From positions 124,001-188,000 of the forward strand of contig CAZJVJ010000001.1 of the NCBI GenBank assembly GCA_964549635.1: a stretch of DNA of 64,000 bases, given 5' to 3'. A program made the position numbers and the translations under genes. The notes under the pieces were generated by a model, which was not told the origin of the DNA, ran no database searches, and saw only the letters and a program-made list of their open reading frames with translations. Of this stretch, positions 8,293-16,088 are shown piece by piece. Position 1 is the first letter of the stretch. Every line of letters begins with the position of its first letter. The DNA is from VGNY01 sp964549635 (GTDB taxonomy: Bacteria; Chloroflexota; Dehalococcoidia; GIF9; UBA5629).

Positions 8293-8526
8293 ATGGAATT
8301 ATATGTACTGACTCAGGCAGGAGCCAAAGCAATACCCATACTAAGAAAGGCGGGAAAGGAGCTGGAGGCTGACATACTTGATTACGCCGGTAGAGCAGAG
8401 GGGGCGACGGTGGAGCAAATAGCTGAAGCCATGCATCTTGATGCGAAGGTAGCTTACGACAAAGTCCGATCACTGAGCGCTAACAAATGGTTGTGGCTTA
8501 AGTCAACCAAACTGGTGCCTTTCTAA
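8293..8526 (+). CDS. Small winged-helix DNA-binding protein
   Basis: This 77-aa protein fits a single winged helix-turn-helix. Residues about 18-32 are helix 1, ATVEQIAEAMHLDAKVAYDK (39-58) is the helix-turn-helix, and the C-terminal WLWLKSTKLVPF forms the wing. No sensor domain is present, so it may act as a dimer or as a co-regulator. It is followed 57 bases later by a small Cys-rich protein on the same strand. An AGGGTG site precedes the ATG. Confidence 0.65.
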   Translation: MELYVLTQAGAKAIPILRKAGKELEADILDYAGRAEGATVEQIAEAMHLDAKVAYDKVRSLSANKWLWLKSTKLVPF

Positions 8527-8583
8527 TTTGCTAAGGAGTAACGTTGGCATAACCGATTCCAAATAAAATAGAGGAGAAGGCAG

Positions 8584-8811
8584 ATGATGTTGCGGAAGCG
8601 GTGTCCCTACTGTAAGGGGCAAGGGGCAGTACCAGGCCACACCGGACCTTCGATTCCAGAACCATGCCCGGTGTGTAACCAGAGAGGCTATAACCTGGTG
8701 CCAGCAGATGCAGTGACCTGTCCGCTCTGTGGCGGCGGTGGTCGCGTGCGGGCTGCCGGCGAAATGTGGAAACCCTGTCCTGATTGCGGCGGCATCGGCT
8801 CGAAGTGGTAA
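8584..8811 (+). CDS. Mini protein made of a DnaJ-type cysteine-rich domain
   Basis: This 75-aa protein consists almost entirely of four CxxCxGxG-like repeats: CPYCKGQG, CPVCNQRG, CPLCGGGG and CPDCGGIG. The four-repeat layout is that of the zinc-binding domain of DnaJ, here without J-domain or substrate domains. Such free-standing domains may act as zinc-dependent thiol or unfolded-protein binders, but no role is established for this one. A GAGGAG site precedes the tandem ATG ATG start (8584/8587). The window also has a separate DnaJ-like protein (39442-40101) that lacks this domain. Confidence 0.75.
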   Translation: MMLRKRCPYCKGQGAVPGHTGPSIPEPCPVCNQRGYNLVPADAVTCPLCGGGGRVRAAGEMWKPCPDCGGIGSKW

Positions 8812-9004
8812 GAAAACTTGGGTGCGAGGAATTCGAATATTTTGCCACCACACAACCCCCTTTATTCTGGCCCCCCTACCCTTATAATATTGCCACGAAT
8901 ATCGCCCACTAACCTTCAACTACGGCCTGAATACCTCCAACCCCGAGACACCGCCGCCACCGAGGCCCTGAAAGCTTTTCAGGCTAACGTAGAAGAAAGT
9001 TGCA

Positions 9005-9406
9005 CTAGCTAACCACAACAGTGAGGTTAAATTTCCAGGTTCCCTTTGCACCACCTTCCCTTTGCCACCCGTATTCCAGGGATACGGTGCTGTTTACTTT
9101 CTTGAGCACTTCAAAGACCGATACTTCTTGACCAGTCGCCCCTGTCACAGCCTTTTCAAGAGGCAGGAAGTGATGACTTTTTGGTGGCACCGCTGTCTGG
9201 TCACTTATTTGTGCCATCTCAGACCACTTGAAGCTCGTCGATGGATTGGAGCATAAGTTCACCGCAAATGAACTACCTGCAGGGACCTGTAATTCTTTGC
9301 TGATGACGGCTGGGGGCTGCGATTTGGTAAAATCGTCACAGGAAGCTTGTACTGATACTTCAGAAGGAGGGAAACAGGATATTCCCCGGAGCACAAAAAC
9401 TGGCAA
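9005..9406 (-). CDS. Chagasin-type (I42) cysteine protease inhibitor, N-terminus doubtful
   Basis: The C-terminal ~100 residues fit the I42/chagasin inhibitor family: ISKELQVPAGSSFAVNLCSN, NPSTSFKWSE (the loop inserted in the protease active site), TGATGQEVSVFEV, and GGAKGTWKFNLTVVV at the end. Family members are exported or lipoproteins. Here the frame opens only with TTG at 9406, has a stop upstream and shows neither an ATG nor a convincing signal peptide. A short Cys-containing lead (RGISCFPPSEV) could be a worn lipobox region. It may therefore be an N-terminally damaged gene or use an unusual start. It is downstream of and parallel to the NUDIX gene. Confidence 0.7.
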   Translation of the reverse strand: MPVFVLRGISCFPPSEVSVQASCDDFTKSQPPAVISKELQVPAGSSFAVNLCSNPSTSFKWSEMAQISDQTAVPPKSHHFLPLEKAVTGATGQEVSVFEVLKKVNSTVSLEYGWQREGGAKGTWKFNLTVVVS

Positions 9407-9514
9407 TCCACTAGCGGTATCTATCTTGGCTTCATTTTACTACCGCCATTTCAGATTTGATGGCTATCCCTCGCTTAGTAATGATTTCGCTTTTGTTCTC
9501 GGGTTTTGTTTAAG

Positions 9515-9997
9515 CTACTCAAGCAGACCTCTAAGGAATGTACGATATCGCTCCGGTAGTTCTTCTGGACTAAAAAACCTCGCATCCTCCACCTCATCGC
9601 AGGGTCTTAACTCCCCGTCCTCTACCTCTACGATATAAGCCACTATAAGCATATCGCCATAAACTTCCTTATCGGCTACGCTCATGACGCCAGCCAGTTT
9701 CACGATGTGTCCAGAGAGCCCGGTCTCCTCTTTAAGTTCCCTGAGACAGGCATCTTCTGAAGTCTCACCAGCTTCAACGAACCCCGAGGGAAAACCCCAC
9801 ATCCCCTTTGCTGGCGCAAGTCCCCGCTTTATTAACAGAAACCTCTTGCCCTTTATAGGGATCGCCAGCGCTACAGGTAACGGGTTTTTGTAATCAATGA
9901 AGCCACAATCAGGGCAAAATCCCCTCTCCTTGCCTTCTATGAAACCAACCTTTAGACCCGTCCCACATAACGGGCAATACCTGTATTCCTGTCGCAC
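9515..9997 (-). CDS. NUDIX hydrolase with N-terminal zinc ribbon
   Basis: This is a 160-aa protein. Residues 5-40 are a zinc ribbon (CPLCG and CPDCG). Residues about 42-155 are a NUDIX domain with the box GFVEAGETSEDACLRELKEETGL, matching Gx5Ex7REUxEExGU. The ribbon plus NUDIX order resembles NudC-like and ADP-ribose/NADH pyrophosphatases but the protein is shorter than NudC. A nucleoside-diphosphate-linked substrate is likely; the exact one is unknown. Confidence 0.9.
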   Translation of the reverse strand: MRQEYRYCPLCGTGLKVGFIEGKERGFCPDCGFIDYKNPLPVALAIPIKGKRFLLIKRGLAPAKGMWGFPSGFVEAGETSEDACLRELKEETGLSGHIVKLAGVMSVADKEVYGDMLIVAYIVEVEDGELRPCDEVEDARFFSPEELPERYRTFLRGLLE

Positions 9998-10135
9998 TAT
10001 CTTCCCCTTATTTTGTCAGGGCTTGCCCCAATTATACACCCTGCAAACTTGAAATACGACTACCTATAAGCGAATCACCACAAAGGTAAGCAAATCTGTC
10101 TCCGACGTGCTAAAATGATAGTGACTCTCTTGACT

Positions 10136-10217
10136 GGGGAAGTGCCGGAACTGGCAGACGGGCATGACTTAGGATCATGTGCCGCAAGGCGTAGGGGTTC
10201 GAGTCCCCTCTTCCCCA
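10136..10217 (+). tRNA. tRNA-Leu (anticodon TAG), copy 1
   Basis: The gene is 82 bases long. It has acceptor stem GGGGAAG/CTTCCCC, an anticodon stem CATGA/TCATG with loop CTTAGGA (anticodon TAG), a long class II variable arm (TGCCGCAAGGCGT) and T-arm GGTTCGAGTCC. No CCA is encoded. An identical copy lies at 16596-16677. The two copies bound the 6.4-kb surface-protein region. Confidence 0.96.
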
Positions 10218-10328
10218 TTTGGTCTCAAGGTAACATCTTTGAAAGGCATAGCCCCACCCCCGGAACCATTCCGTCAAGCGGAAATACAGGTGGCAATCGA
10301 ACAGCAAGGCATTAAGACCCACTATTGA
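10136..10328 (+). repeat. 193-bp direct repeat, left copy (tRNA-Leu plus tail)
   Basis: This segment matches 16596-16788 with one difference by eye (C at 10319, G at 16779). It begins exactly at the tRNA 5' end and extends 111 bases past the tRNA 3' end; both flanks are unrelated. The tail reads as an open frame (starting FGLKVTSLKGIAPPPEPFRQ and ending in a TGA at 10326-10328). The single difference is silent in that frame (ACC to ACG, Thr). Confidence 0.95.
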
Positions 10329-10769
10329 GACTGTTTAGCAACTCCTATTAGAAGTTTCTTAGTAGAGATAGCCAGATGAGCTGAAAGCTACTTTACTGGA
10401 GCAAAAAGGTTCAAATATGGCAAAGATAAGGTGTAAAGAGACTAACAATTGACTCCTTGGCAATTTCCTGTATCAGCAGAAGGTAGCCAAGAACCACTTC
10501 TTAAGAAAAATTGACTGGAATAGGTTTACCGGTAAGCTCCTTAGATACTACAAAGTAATGGTATTGCACACTAGGCTATCAATAGTTCACAGTTGCGCTC
10601 AGGGTGTGCAGAGGCTAACCAAGTGTCAGTAACGTTACCTGTGTGCCCAATCTAAAATGTGCCCTAAGTCCCTGGCTGAATAACGTGGGTGAAGCCATGT
10701 AAAGCTATACGAAAGCAGTCACTTATCGCAATGCGGAGGTTTTTCCCAGGGCGCCGTTGTTATATATGG
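10329..10769. other. 440-base region without a clear gene, left inner edge of the island
   Basis: Between the left repeat and the end of the leftward surface operon there is no gene I can defend. A short plus-strand open stretch around 10505-10630 (LRKIDWNRFTGKLLRYYK...) looks vaguely coding but has no start and no family resemblance. Decayed mobile-element sequence is possible. A terminator for the leftward operon might be expected here, but I see no clear GC hairpin with a T-run. Confidence 0.4.
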
Positions 10770-12362
10770 TCAGGACTTAATCGCCGTTGTTCCAGTCGAG
10801 CCAGACGGCTGCCGTTTTCTGGTTCTGTATAACCACAGGATTATAAGCGCTACGGCGGCAATTATGATCAAAATCAGCAGCCAGTTGAACCCTAATTCAG
10901 AGGTAAATTTTCCCTCCAGGCCGTTTATATCTACAAAATGTTTCCCTGTAGGTATGACCCACCAGACAGAAGATAGCCTGCCTGGGAATTGCCAGCCCTG
11001 CGGCTGCACGTATTCTCTGGCGAATGCCAGTTCCTGGCCGGCACCCTTGGCCAGGCTCACCTGCTTGGTCTGCCGGACAGCACTGTTTATCTTGAGCGTG
11101 ACCGTGTAATCGTCCTTCCCGTCCCCAGCATCAGGGTGAGCTATTTCCCGGGTATGGCACACGTTACCCTTAATTCTGACGACTGCGTTGTACCTCCAGG
11201 CTTCGCAGATATTGGTCGCCGTTACCGAGATATCCACACCCTCGCCGACTTTATAGACCAACGGGAAAACAAGCCAGAACCTTTTCACAAACGGCTTAAT
11301 GTTGAGCTTGCTGATGTTTAAGTTATACATGTCCTGCGGGCAGGCCTTCGCTGAATCGTAAACAGCCAGCGAAGCCTTGTCCAGAAGCCTTCTGATGGGG
11401 GTGTTAGGCGCTACCGCAACCCATTCACATGAACAGCTTACGGTAATATTAATAACCTTGCTCTTCCCACAGTCGATTTTACCCAGTGTAGCATAGATCC
11501 GGTGCTTGGTAAAAGCCGCCAATCCCACTGGTTCTATGGAGGTAACAATCAGCTCCTGTGGCAGCTGGTAAATAACGACGACATCCTCAGCGTCGTTGAG
11601 CCCCAGGTTGATTATTTCCAGTTGAAGCTGCAGGACACTGCCGCATGACACGTTGGGACAGTCTGGTTCCTCCGCTACGATTCCGGGAATTTCTGGTGGC
11701 TGTAATGGAAGTAATGGTAATACCGCCTCCCACAAGCCTCTACCACCACCGCCACCATCTGGCGGTGACGGCAACTCCACAAGCGTGTACTTTATGGTAA
11801 AGGAGAGGCTGTCGCTCTGGACATCGTTGCCGACTTCTGGCGGCAACTGCCAGTTCCAGGTGAGCATGACCGTATGGCCGGGGGCGAGCGGCCCTATCTT
11901 GATGTAATATGTGTCATTGACGTCTGCAGGGAAGGCACTGATAAGTGCCGGCAGATTCATGGTGGTGTCCAGTCCGGTTGCGGTTAGACCGAGCAACAGG
12001 TACCGGTCGAGCTCGCCGGGTTCATCTGTATCTCCCGTTTCCGATTCGGGGTTAGGCAGACCCTCGCTGCTGACGATATCGGTTATCCAGATGTAAACGA
12101 TGCCGCTGCGGTATCCGGTGTTTTTCAGCGTGACCGTCTTTGTCCCGCTGAAGCCGGGCTTGATGTCAGTTATGCTCCAGGGCGTAGCCCCCTCGCCGCC
12201 CAGCTCCAGCTTCACCGGGTCTGCTGCCTGGGCAGCTGAGGAGGTGAAGGCAAAGGGGGCAATAATCGTAAGTAAGATAATAGCCAGGCAGAACTTATAC
12301 CTGGCTGAATGCTGAGCCAGCAGGCGCTTTAGGCTCAATAACCTTCTCATGTTACGGGTCAT
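10770..12362 (-). CDS. Membrane-anchored surface protein with TasA-like and DUF11-like domains
   Basis: This is a 530-aa exported protein. It has an N-terminal Sec signal (hydrophobic about residues 23-40, cleavage near AAQA). A beta domain at about 50-205 (ITDIKPGFSGTKTVTLKNTG) resembles the TasA/camelysin fold used by SipW substrates, although its signal is not of the SipW type. A Gly-rich linker follows, then a DUF11-like repeat (SCGSVLQLQLEIINLGLNDAE...), a further beta region and a C-terminal membrane helix (LLILIIIAAVALIILWLY) with a basic tail. Its first ATG overlaps the upstream gene by 11 bases; a second ATG at 12350 follows that gene's stop after one base. Translational coupling is likely. 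It is the last gene of the SipW operon. Confidence 0.75.
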   Translation of the reverse strand: MTRNMRRLLSLKRLLAQHSARYKFCLAIILLTIIAPFAFTSSAAQAADPVKLELGGEGATPWSITDIKPGFSGTKTVTLKNTGYRSGIVYIWITDIVSSEGLPNPESETGDTDEPGELDRYLLLGLTATGLDTTMNLPALISAFPADVNDTYYIKIGPLAPGHTVMLTWNWQLPPEVGNDVQSDSLSFTIKYTLVELPSPPDGGGGGRGLWEAVLPLLPLQPPEIPGIVAEEPDCPNVSCGSVLQLQLEIINLGLNDAEDVVVIYQLPQELIVTSIEPVGLAAFTKHRIYATLGKIDCGKSKVINITVSCSCEWVAVAPNTPIRRLLDKASLAVYDSAKACPQDMYNLNISKLNIKPFVKRFWLVFPLVYKVGEGVDISVTATNICEAWRYNAVVRIKGNVCHTREIAHPDAGDGKDDYTVTLKINSAVRQTKQVSLAKGAGQELAFAREYVQPQGWQFPGRLSSVWWVIPTGKHFVDINGLEGKFTSELGFNWLLILIIIAAVALIILWLYRTRKRQPSGSTGTTAIKS

Positions 12363-13887
12363 ACCACACCCGCACCTCGTGCAGAATTGGCGTGTAGTTT
12401 GAATTTGATGTGGTCAGAGTCGCCCGCCACTGCTTATACCGCCCGGTGGGAAGGCCGGAAAGAACAGGCGACGTCCCCCCGACTGAAGTCCAGGCGGGCA
12501 TAGGGTCACCTGCAGCAAAAAGCGTATCGCTGGCTCTGACCTCAAAGGTGATATCGGTGCCAGCCGGCAGCGTTTCGTCCCAGGAAAGCAGATCCCAGGT
12601 GGCTCCGGCAACCCCGGTATCCATCACCTGCGACGCGATGGTGCCCCAGGACGTATAACCTGCCGATACATAGGTTACCTCAACTGGCAACCAGTCAAGC
12701 CTGACCTCCTCCGCCGTTGTGCCCTGCCTGTAAGCGTCAACTCTCACCCTCAGGTTACTATCGTCAAGCCTGGTGGCATCCCAGCCACCGGGTGGTGCAC
12801 CGGTCACATCATACCAGTAGGTTGTTTCTGTGCCAGTTAGAGTCTGAACTGCCCGACTTGACCAGCTTGTGCCGCCATCCCAGGACACGTCCACGCGTAT
12901 CTGGTCGTTGTATTCGGCGGTGGTATAATTAACGGTCAGCTTGCAATAAGATATCAGGAGAGGGGGGGAGCTGTCTGCTGTGAAGTTACCGAATTGCTGA
13001 AGAGCATTGGCGCCAACGCCGTTCACGTCATCAACGGTCCAGGGCAATCCTGTCCGCGGGTTGTTTGTCCACGTGTAACTGTAAGCCCTCCAGCCTGAGC
13101 CTATGTTATTAGGGCCACTATCGTAGCGAGTCCCGCCCACTATCAAAGAAGCTTGCCCATCGGTATTTCCCCCCCCGCCTCTGCGAGCCCTGTAATCCAA
13201 GACCACACTGGTGATTGTGGAGCCGGGAGGGATGGTGAAAGGGGTGAAAGTGTACATGGAGTAGCCACCAGCTGCTGTCATGCACATGATATAATCAGCG
13301 TCACTGTATGGTTCCTCGTCCACCTGTTCATATCTGGGTTGCCCCGCGGTGGGATATGTTACCCAGGTGCCAGCGACCGCGCCATCACCTGTTGGGCGTC
13401 TGATTTGACTGGGTGGTGCAGAAGCTGCAGCCAGCCAGGCATCATATCTGACGCGCACCTGCGTTATGGTACTGTCAGCCAGACTGAAACCGTATCCGCC
13501 GTAGGTCTGGCTTGCCGACGGCGTACCGCTGGTGATGTAGGCGTATCCGCCGCCATCTGCATAGGCTCCGCTAGGATTATTCCAGTACCCGCTGCTGGTG
13601 GATGGGGAGTTGGTTAATACCCCGCCGCCCCCGGCTGCCAGCATCACATCGCCATTGTTATCTGGAGGGGGGATAGCGCTGACAATAGACACGTTTTCCA
13701 ACACGCCTGCGCTGAAGTCCGCCACGGTGGTCTGCCTCCACAGCTTTGAGGTCCAGGCGGAAAATATGTTACCGCTGGAGTTCTCCCGGTCAAAGAAGTA
13801 GGCGTATGCCGCGCCGAAGCCGCTGGACAGGAGAATACCTGCCAGTCCTAGAAAACCGCCTGTAACAGTAAGCCAGCGCTTTTTCAT
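12352..13887 (-). CDS. Exported protein with SipW-type signal sequence
   Basis: This is a 511-aa protein. Its N-terminus has a basic start, a hydrophobic stretch of about 20 residues and AYAYFFDRENSSGNIFSAWT, matching the AYFSDxExSxxNTFTAG pattern that SipW-type signal peptidases process. The remainder is a large beta-rich extracellular region with aromatic repeats (TYGGYGFSLADSTITQVRVR, SASQ, YTWTNNPRTG) and the pairs DQIRVDVSWDGGTSWSSR and LRVRVDAYRQGTTAEEVRLD. It looks like an adhesin or carbohydrate-binding-like fold but I recognise no specific family. It has no C-terminal anchor, so it is probably secreted or held by its neighbour. An AGAGGACT site precedes the ATG. Confidence 0.75.
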   Translation of the reverse strand: MKKRWLTVTGGFLGLAGILLSSGFGAAYAYFFDRENSSGNIFSAWTSKLWRQTTVADFSAGVLENVSIVSAIPPPDNNGDVMLAAGGGGVLTNSPSTSSGYWNNPSGAYADGGGYAYITSGTPSASQTYGGYGFSLADSTITQVRVRYDAWLAAASAPPSQIRRPTGDGAVAGTWVTYPTAGQPRYEQVDEEPYSDADYIMCMTAAGGYSMYTFTPFTIPPGSTITSVVLDYRARRGGGGNTDGQASLIVGGTRYDSGPNNIGSGWRAYSYTWTNNPRTGLPWTVDDVNGVGANALQQFGNFTADSSPPLLISYCKLTVNYTTAEYNDQIRVDVSWDGGTSWSSRAVQTLTGTETTYWYDVTGAPPGGWDATRLDDSNLRVRVDAYRQGTTAEEVRLDWLPVEVTYVSAGYTSWGTIASQVMDTGVAGATWDLLSWDETLPAGTDITFEVRASDTLFAAGDPMPAWTSVGGTSPVLSGLPTGRYKQWRATLTTSNSNYTPILHEVRVWYDP

Positions 13888-14110
13888 AGTCCTCTATCCG
13901 GCAATCGGTAAATTCCTATCATCCTGAGCCATTCTCCAGTCATTACTCAGTCCCGATTTCATCGTAACGACCCAAGAATCTGGTTCAGGATAAATTCTGC
14001 GGAAAATCTCGTAATTTACCCTCACAATCCCTCCGGAGCCACATCGTCATTCCCACACGGGAAAAACTCCTCGCACTGATACAAAAGAACTGAGATTATC
14101 ACATCGTCCC

Positions 14111-14141
14111 GATGCTGCTGCCTTTGCCAGGCAGCAGCATC
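14111..14141 (-). promoter_or_regulatory. Perfect 13-bp stem-loop after the TasA-like gene
   Basis: The arms GATGCTGCTGCCT and AGGCAGCAGCATC are fully complementary around a 5-base loop. The hairpin starts 30 bases after the stop codon of the TasA-like gene and lies about 220 bases before the next gene of the operon. No T-run follows it in the direction of transcription. It is therefore more likely an RNA-stabilising or processing element, or a partial terminator that lowers expression of the two downstream genes, than a full intrinsic terminator. Confidence 0.65.
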
Positions 14142-14171
14142 TTGATAATAGCCTCAGCTTTTAGGCTGTTA

Positions 14172-14831
14172 CTATGGCCTTCCGTGACCGGGCAGTTCAG
14201 GTGTGGGAGCGGGCGGTTGCGGTGTGCCCTCGCGCTGCTGGGCATAGAACTCGATGCTAAATACCATGATATCGCCCTGCGCCCAGTTGGTGGTATCCTT
14301 ATCCATGTGATAGAACTGCTCCACTGTCATTTGAGCTCCTTTTTCCAAAACGCCGAGGTATATCCAGTAGCCTGCCACACCAGTGGTGACACCTTGAAGG
14401 TGATGTGTACCGTCGCTGATGGTGAAATTCATATCCTCGGTTATCTTAAAGACACCGTCTACCTTCATGCTATAGCGGATGACACCATCGATATCGGTTG
14501 CTGGTGACTCTGGATGGACCTTTTCCGGCTCCGTCTCCATGCCTTCTGAGGTTTTCACTACTGTGAGTCTTTTCCACACGTCCATGGGGTTGGTGCCCTC
14601 GTTTTTAAGCGTAATGGTCAGGGTGCCGGTCATACATGGCTTGAGGTCGGTGAGTTCTGTGGTGTAAGAAGTTGTCCACGGGTTCTCATCGTTTACACTA
14701 AGGTCAATGGTGCCGGCGGTGAATGTATTATCTTCCGTTTTTTCGATGTCGCTGAAATAGGCACGGGTGCCTCCGACCACCAGACCTATCAACATAACGG
14801 CTGCTATTGATAAACCAAGTATTTTTTTCAT
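14172..14831 (-). CDS. TasA/camelysin-like exported protein (SipW substrate)
   Basis: This is a 219-aa protein. Residues 1-25 are a signal sequence ending GGTRAYFSD, followed by IEKTEDNTFTAGTIDLSV. This is the classic SipW-dependent pattern of TasA, TapA and camelysin. The mature part is a beta-sandwich with the TITLKNEGTNPMDVW strand typical of the CalY/TasA fold, and a short Pro-rich C-terminus. In Bacillus such proteins form biofilm fibres after SipW cleavage; fibre formation here is inference. It has a strong AAAAGGAG site and directly follows the signal peptidase gene (72-base gap). Confidence 0.9.
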   Translation of the reverse strand: MKKILGLSIAAVMLIGLVVGGTRAYFSDIEKTEDNTFTAGTIDLSVNDENPWTTSYTTELTDLKPCMTGTLTITLKNEGTNPMDVWKRLTVVKTSEGMETEPEKVHPESPATDIDGVIRYSMKVDGVFKITEDMNFTISDGTHHLQGVTTGVAGYWIYLGVLEKGAQMTVEQFYHMDKDTTNWAQGDIMVFSIEFYAQQREGTPQPPAPTPELPGHGRP

Positions 14832-14903
14832 TTTTTCTCCTTTTGCTAATTTTTTGTTTTACCCTGTGATTATGTAAGATTGTGCTCTATATTTTGCTCC
14901 ACA

Positions 14904-16088
14904 TCACCTCCTCTGTGCAGATATTTCTGCATCTAAACGCTTCTGAGGCTTCTTAAGCACCTCTTTGACGATTTCCCAGAAGATAAGACCCAGCAGAAAT
15001 ATGGCGGGCAAGATGACGATTAGGAACCAGCCGAGCTTGGTGCGCAGGAAATTGGCTAAATATCCCACTGACGGAATCTTGAACAGGTACACACCTTTTA
15101 CCTGAGCAAGGGATATTGGAGATGGGTCGGGGTCCTCCACGGCATCGCCCTTGGTCACCAGCTTTCCGTCTTTGGTGGAGACCACCCGGTGCGTCACCAG
15201 CGTTTTACCTTGCTCGTAGGTGACCACCGTTCCAGGCTTGATATTGCCGCCTGCCGGGCCGGTAACAATCAGGTCTCCCATGTTGATGGCTGGCCTCATG
15301 CTCTCGCTAGTGACCACGTACATATCGTAGGCGGGCGACAGGTAGATGAAAGCCAGGAACAGGACAATGGCGATAAGGGGTACTGCGACCAGCCAGCTGA
15401 CGATATCTCCGGCTCTCTTACCCGAAGGCTTATCCTCGACTGCGGTCGCTGCCCTTCCCGCCTTCAGCACTTCTGCTGTCTTTGTCACTTCCACTGCTTT
15501 TTTGTACTGGCTCCAGTCCAGCCGTGTGCCGCAGTTTCGGCATGCCTCGTGTTCCGGGTAGACCACGGCGCGGCATTGAGGGCACCAGGCGGCATATGTT
15601 GACGGTTGCCCCTGGCTCCAGGTGAGCCGCAGTCCACACTTTCCGCAGGAGTCGTGCCCTGGATACACCATAGAACGGCAGTTGGGGCAATAGAACACGC
15701 TGGCTGCCGGTTGCTGTGTGTTCCAGCTTAGCGGCATCCCGCAGTATCTGCACGCTGGAGCTCCGGGATAGACCACGGAACGGCAGTTGGGGCAGTAGAC
15801 TATATTTGCCTGCGGTGCCTGATGTTGCCAGTTAAGCGGCATCCCGCAGTATCTGCACGCTGGAGCTCCGGGATAGACCACGGAACGGCAGTTGGGGCAG
15901 TAGACTATATTTGCCTGCGGCGGCTGATGTTGCCAGTTAAGCGGCATACCGCAGCCGCTGCAGGCACGGGCACCGAAGTAGACCGCTGAACGGCAATTGG
16001 CACATGAGTAGGTAAGTTGCATGCCACAACGCCTGCAACGCCACCGGCCCGGGCTGTTTTGCTGACCGCACCTGTGACACGGAACCAT
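14904..16088 (-). CDS. SipW-type signal peptidase I fused to six N-terminal zinc ribbons
   Basis: This is a 394-aa protein. Residues 1-190 hold six tandem zinc ribbons, each with two CxxC pairs (C4/C7-C18/C21, C29/C32-C43/C46, C64/C67-C78/C81, C99/C102-C113/C116, C134/C137-C148/C151, C169/C172-C183/C186). Residues 191-225 are a charged linker. A membrane helix lies at about 228-250 and the catalytic domain at 255-345, with TSESMRPAI (nucleophile S263), VTHRVV (general base His300, as in the SipW/archaeal/ER type) and KGDAVEDPD (D315). A second membrane helix follows at about 353-372 and then a basic tail. The enzyme should cleave the SipW-type signals of the downstream genes. Known SipW proteins are about 190 aa without ribbons, so the cytoplasmic zinc array is unusual. 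Confidence 0.9.
   Translation of the reverse strand: MVPCHRCGQQNSPGRWRCRRCGMQLTYSCANCRSAVYFGARACSGCGMPLNWQHQPPQANIVYCPNCRSVVYPGAPACRYCGMPLNWQHQAPQANIVYCPNCRSVVYPGAPACRYCGMPLSWNTQQPAASVFYCPNCRSMVYPGHDSCGKCGLRLTWSQGQPSTYAAWCPQCRAVVYPEHEACRNCGTRLDWSQYKKAVEVTKTAEVLKAGRAATAVEDKPSGKRAGDIVSWLVAVPLIAIVLFLAFIYLSPAYDMYVVTSESMRPAINMGDLIVTGPAGGNIKPGTVVTYEQGKTLVTHRVVSTKDGKLVTKGDAVEDPDPSPISLAQVKGVYLFKIPSVGYLANFLRTKLGWFLIVILPAIFLLGLIFWEIVKEVLKKPQKRLDAEISAQRR
15741..15950 (-). repeat. Tandem 105-bp repeat inside the zinc-ribbon array
   Basis: Two almost identical 105-bp units (residues 47-81 and 82-116 of the signal peptidase fusion) follow each other. They encode 35-residue ribbons that differ at one residue (Pro/Ala after NWQHQ). 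The near identity at DNA level points to a recent duplication of one ribbon, so the ribbon number may vary between strains. Confidence 0.85.

Noticed and set aside
12410..13801. Several plus-strand frames across the SipW-substrate gene
   Set aside because: They are mirrors of a GC-rich coding gene. The minus-strand frame has the signal sequence, a ribosome binding site and operon context.
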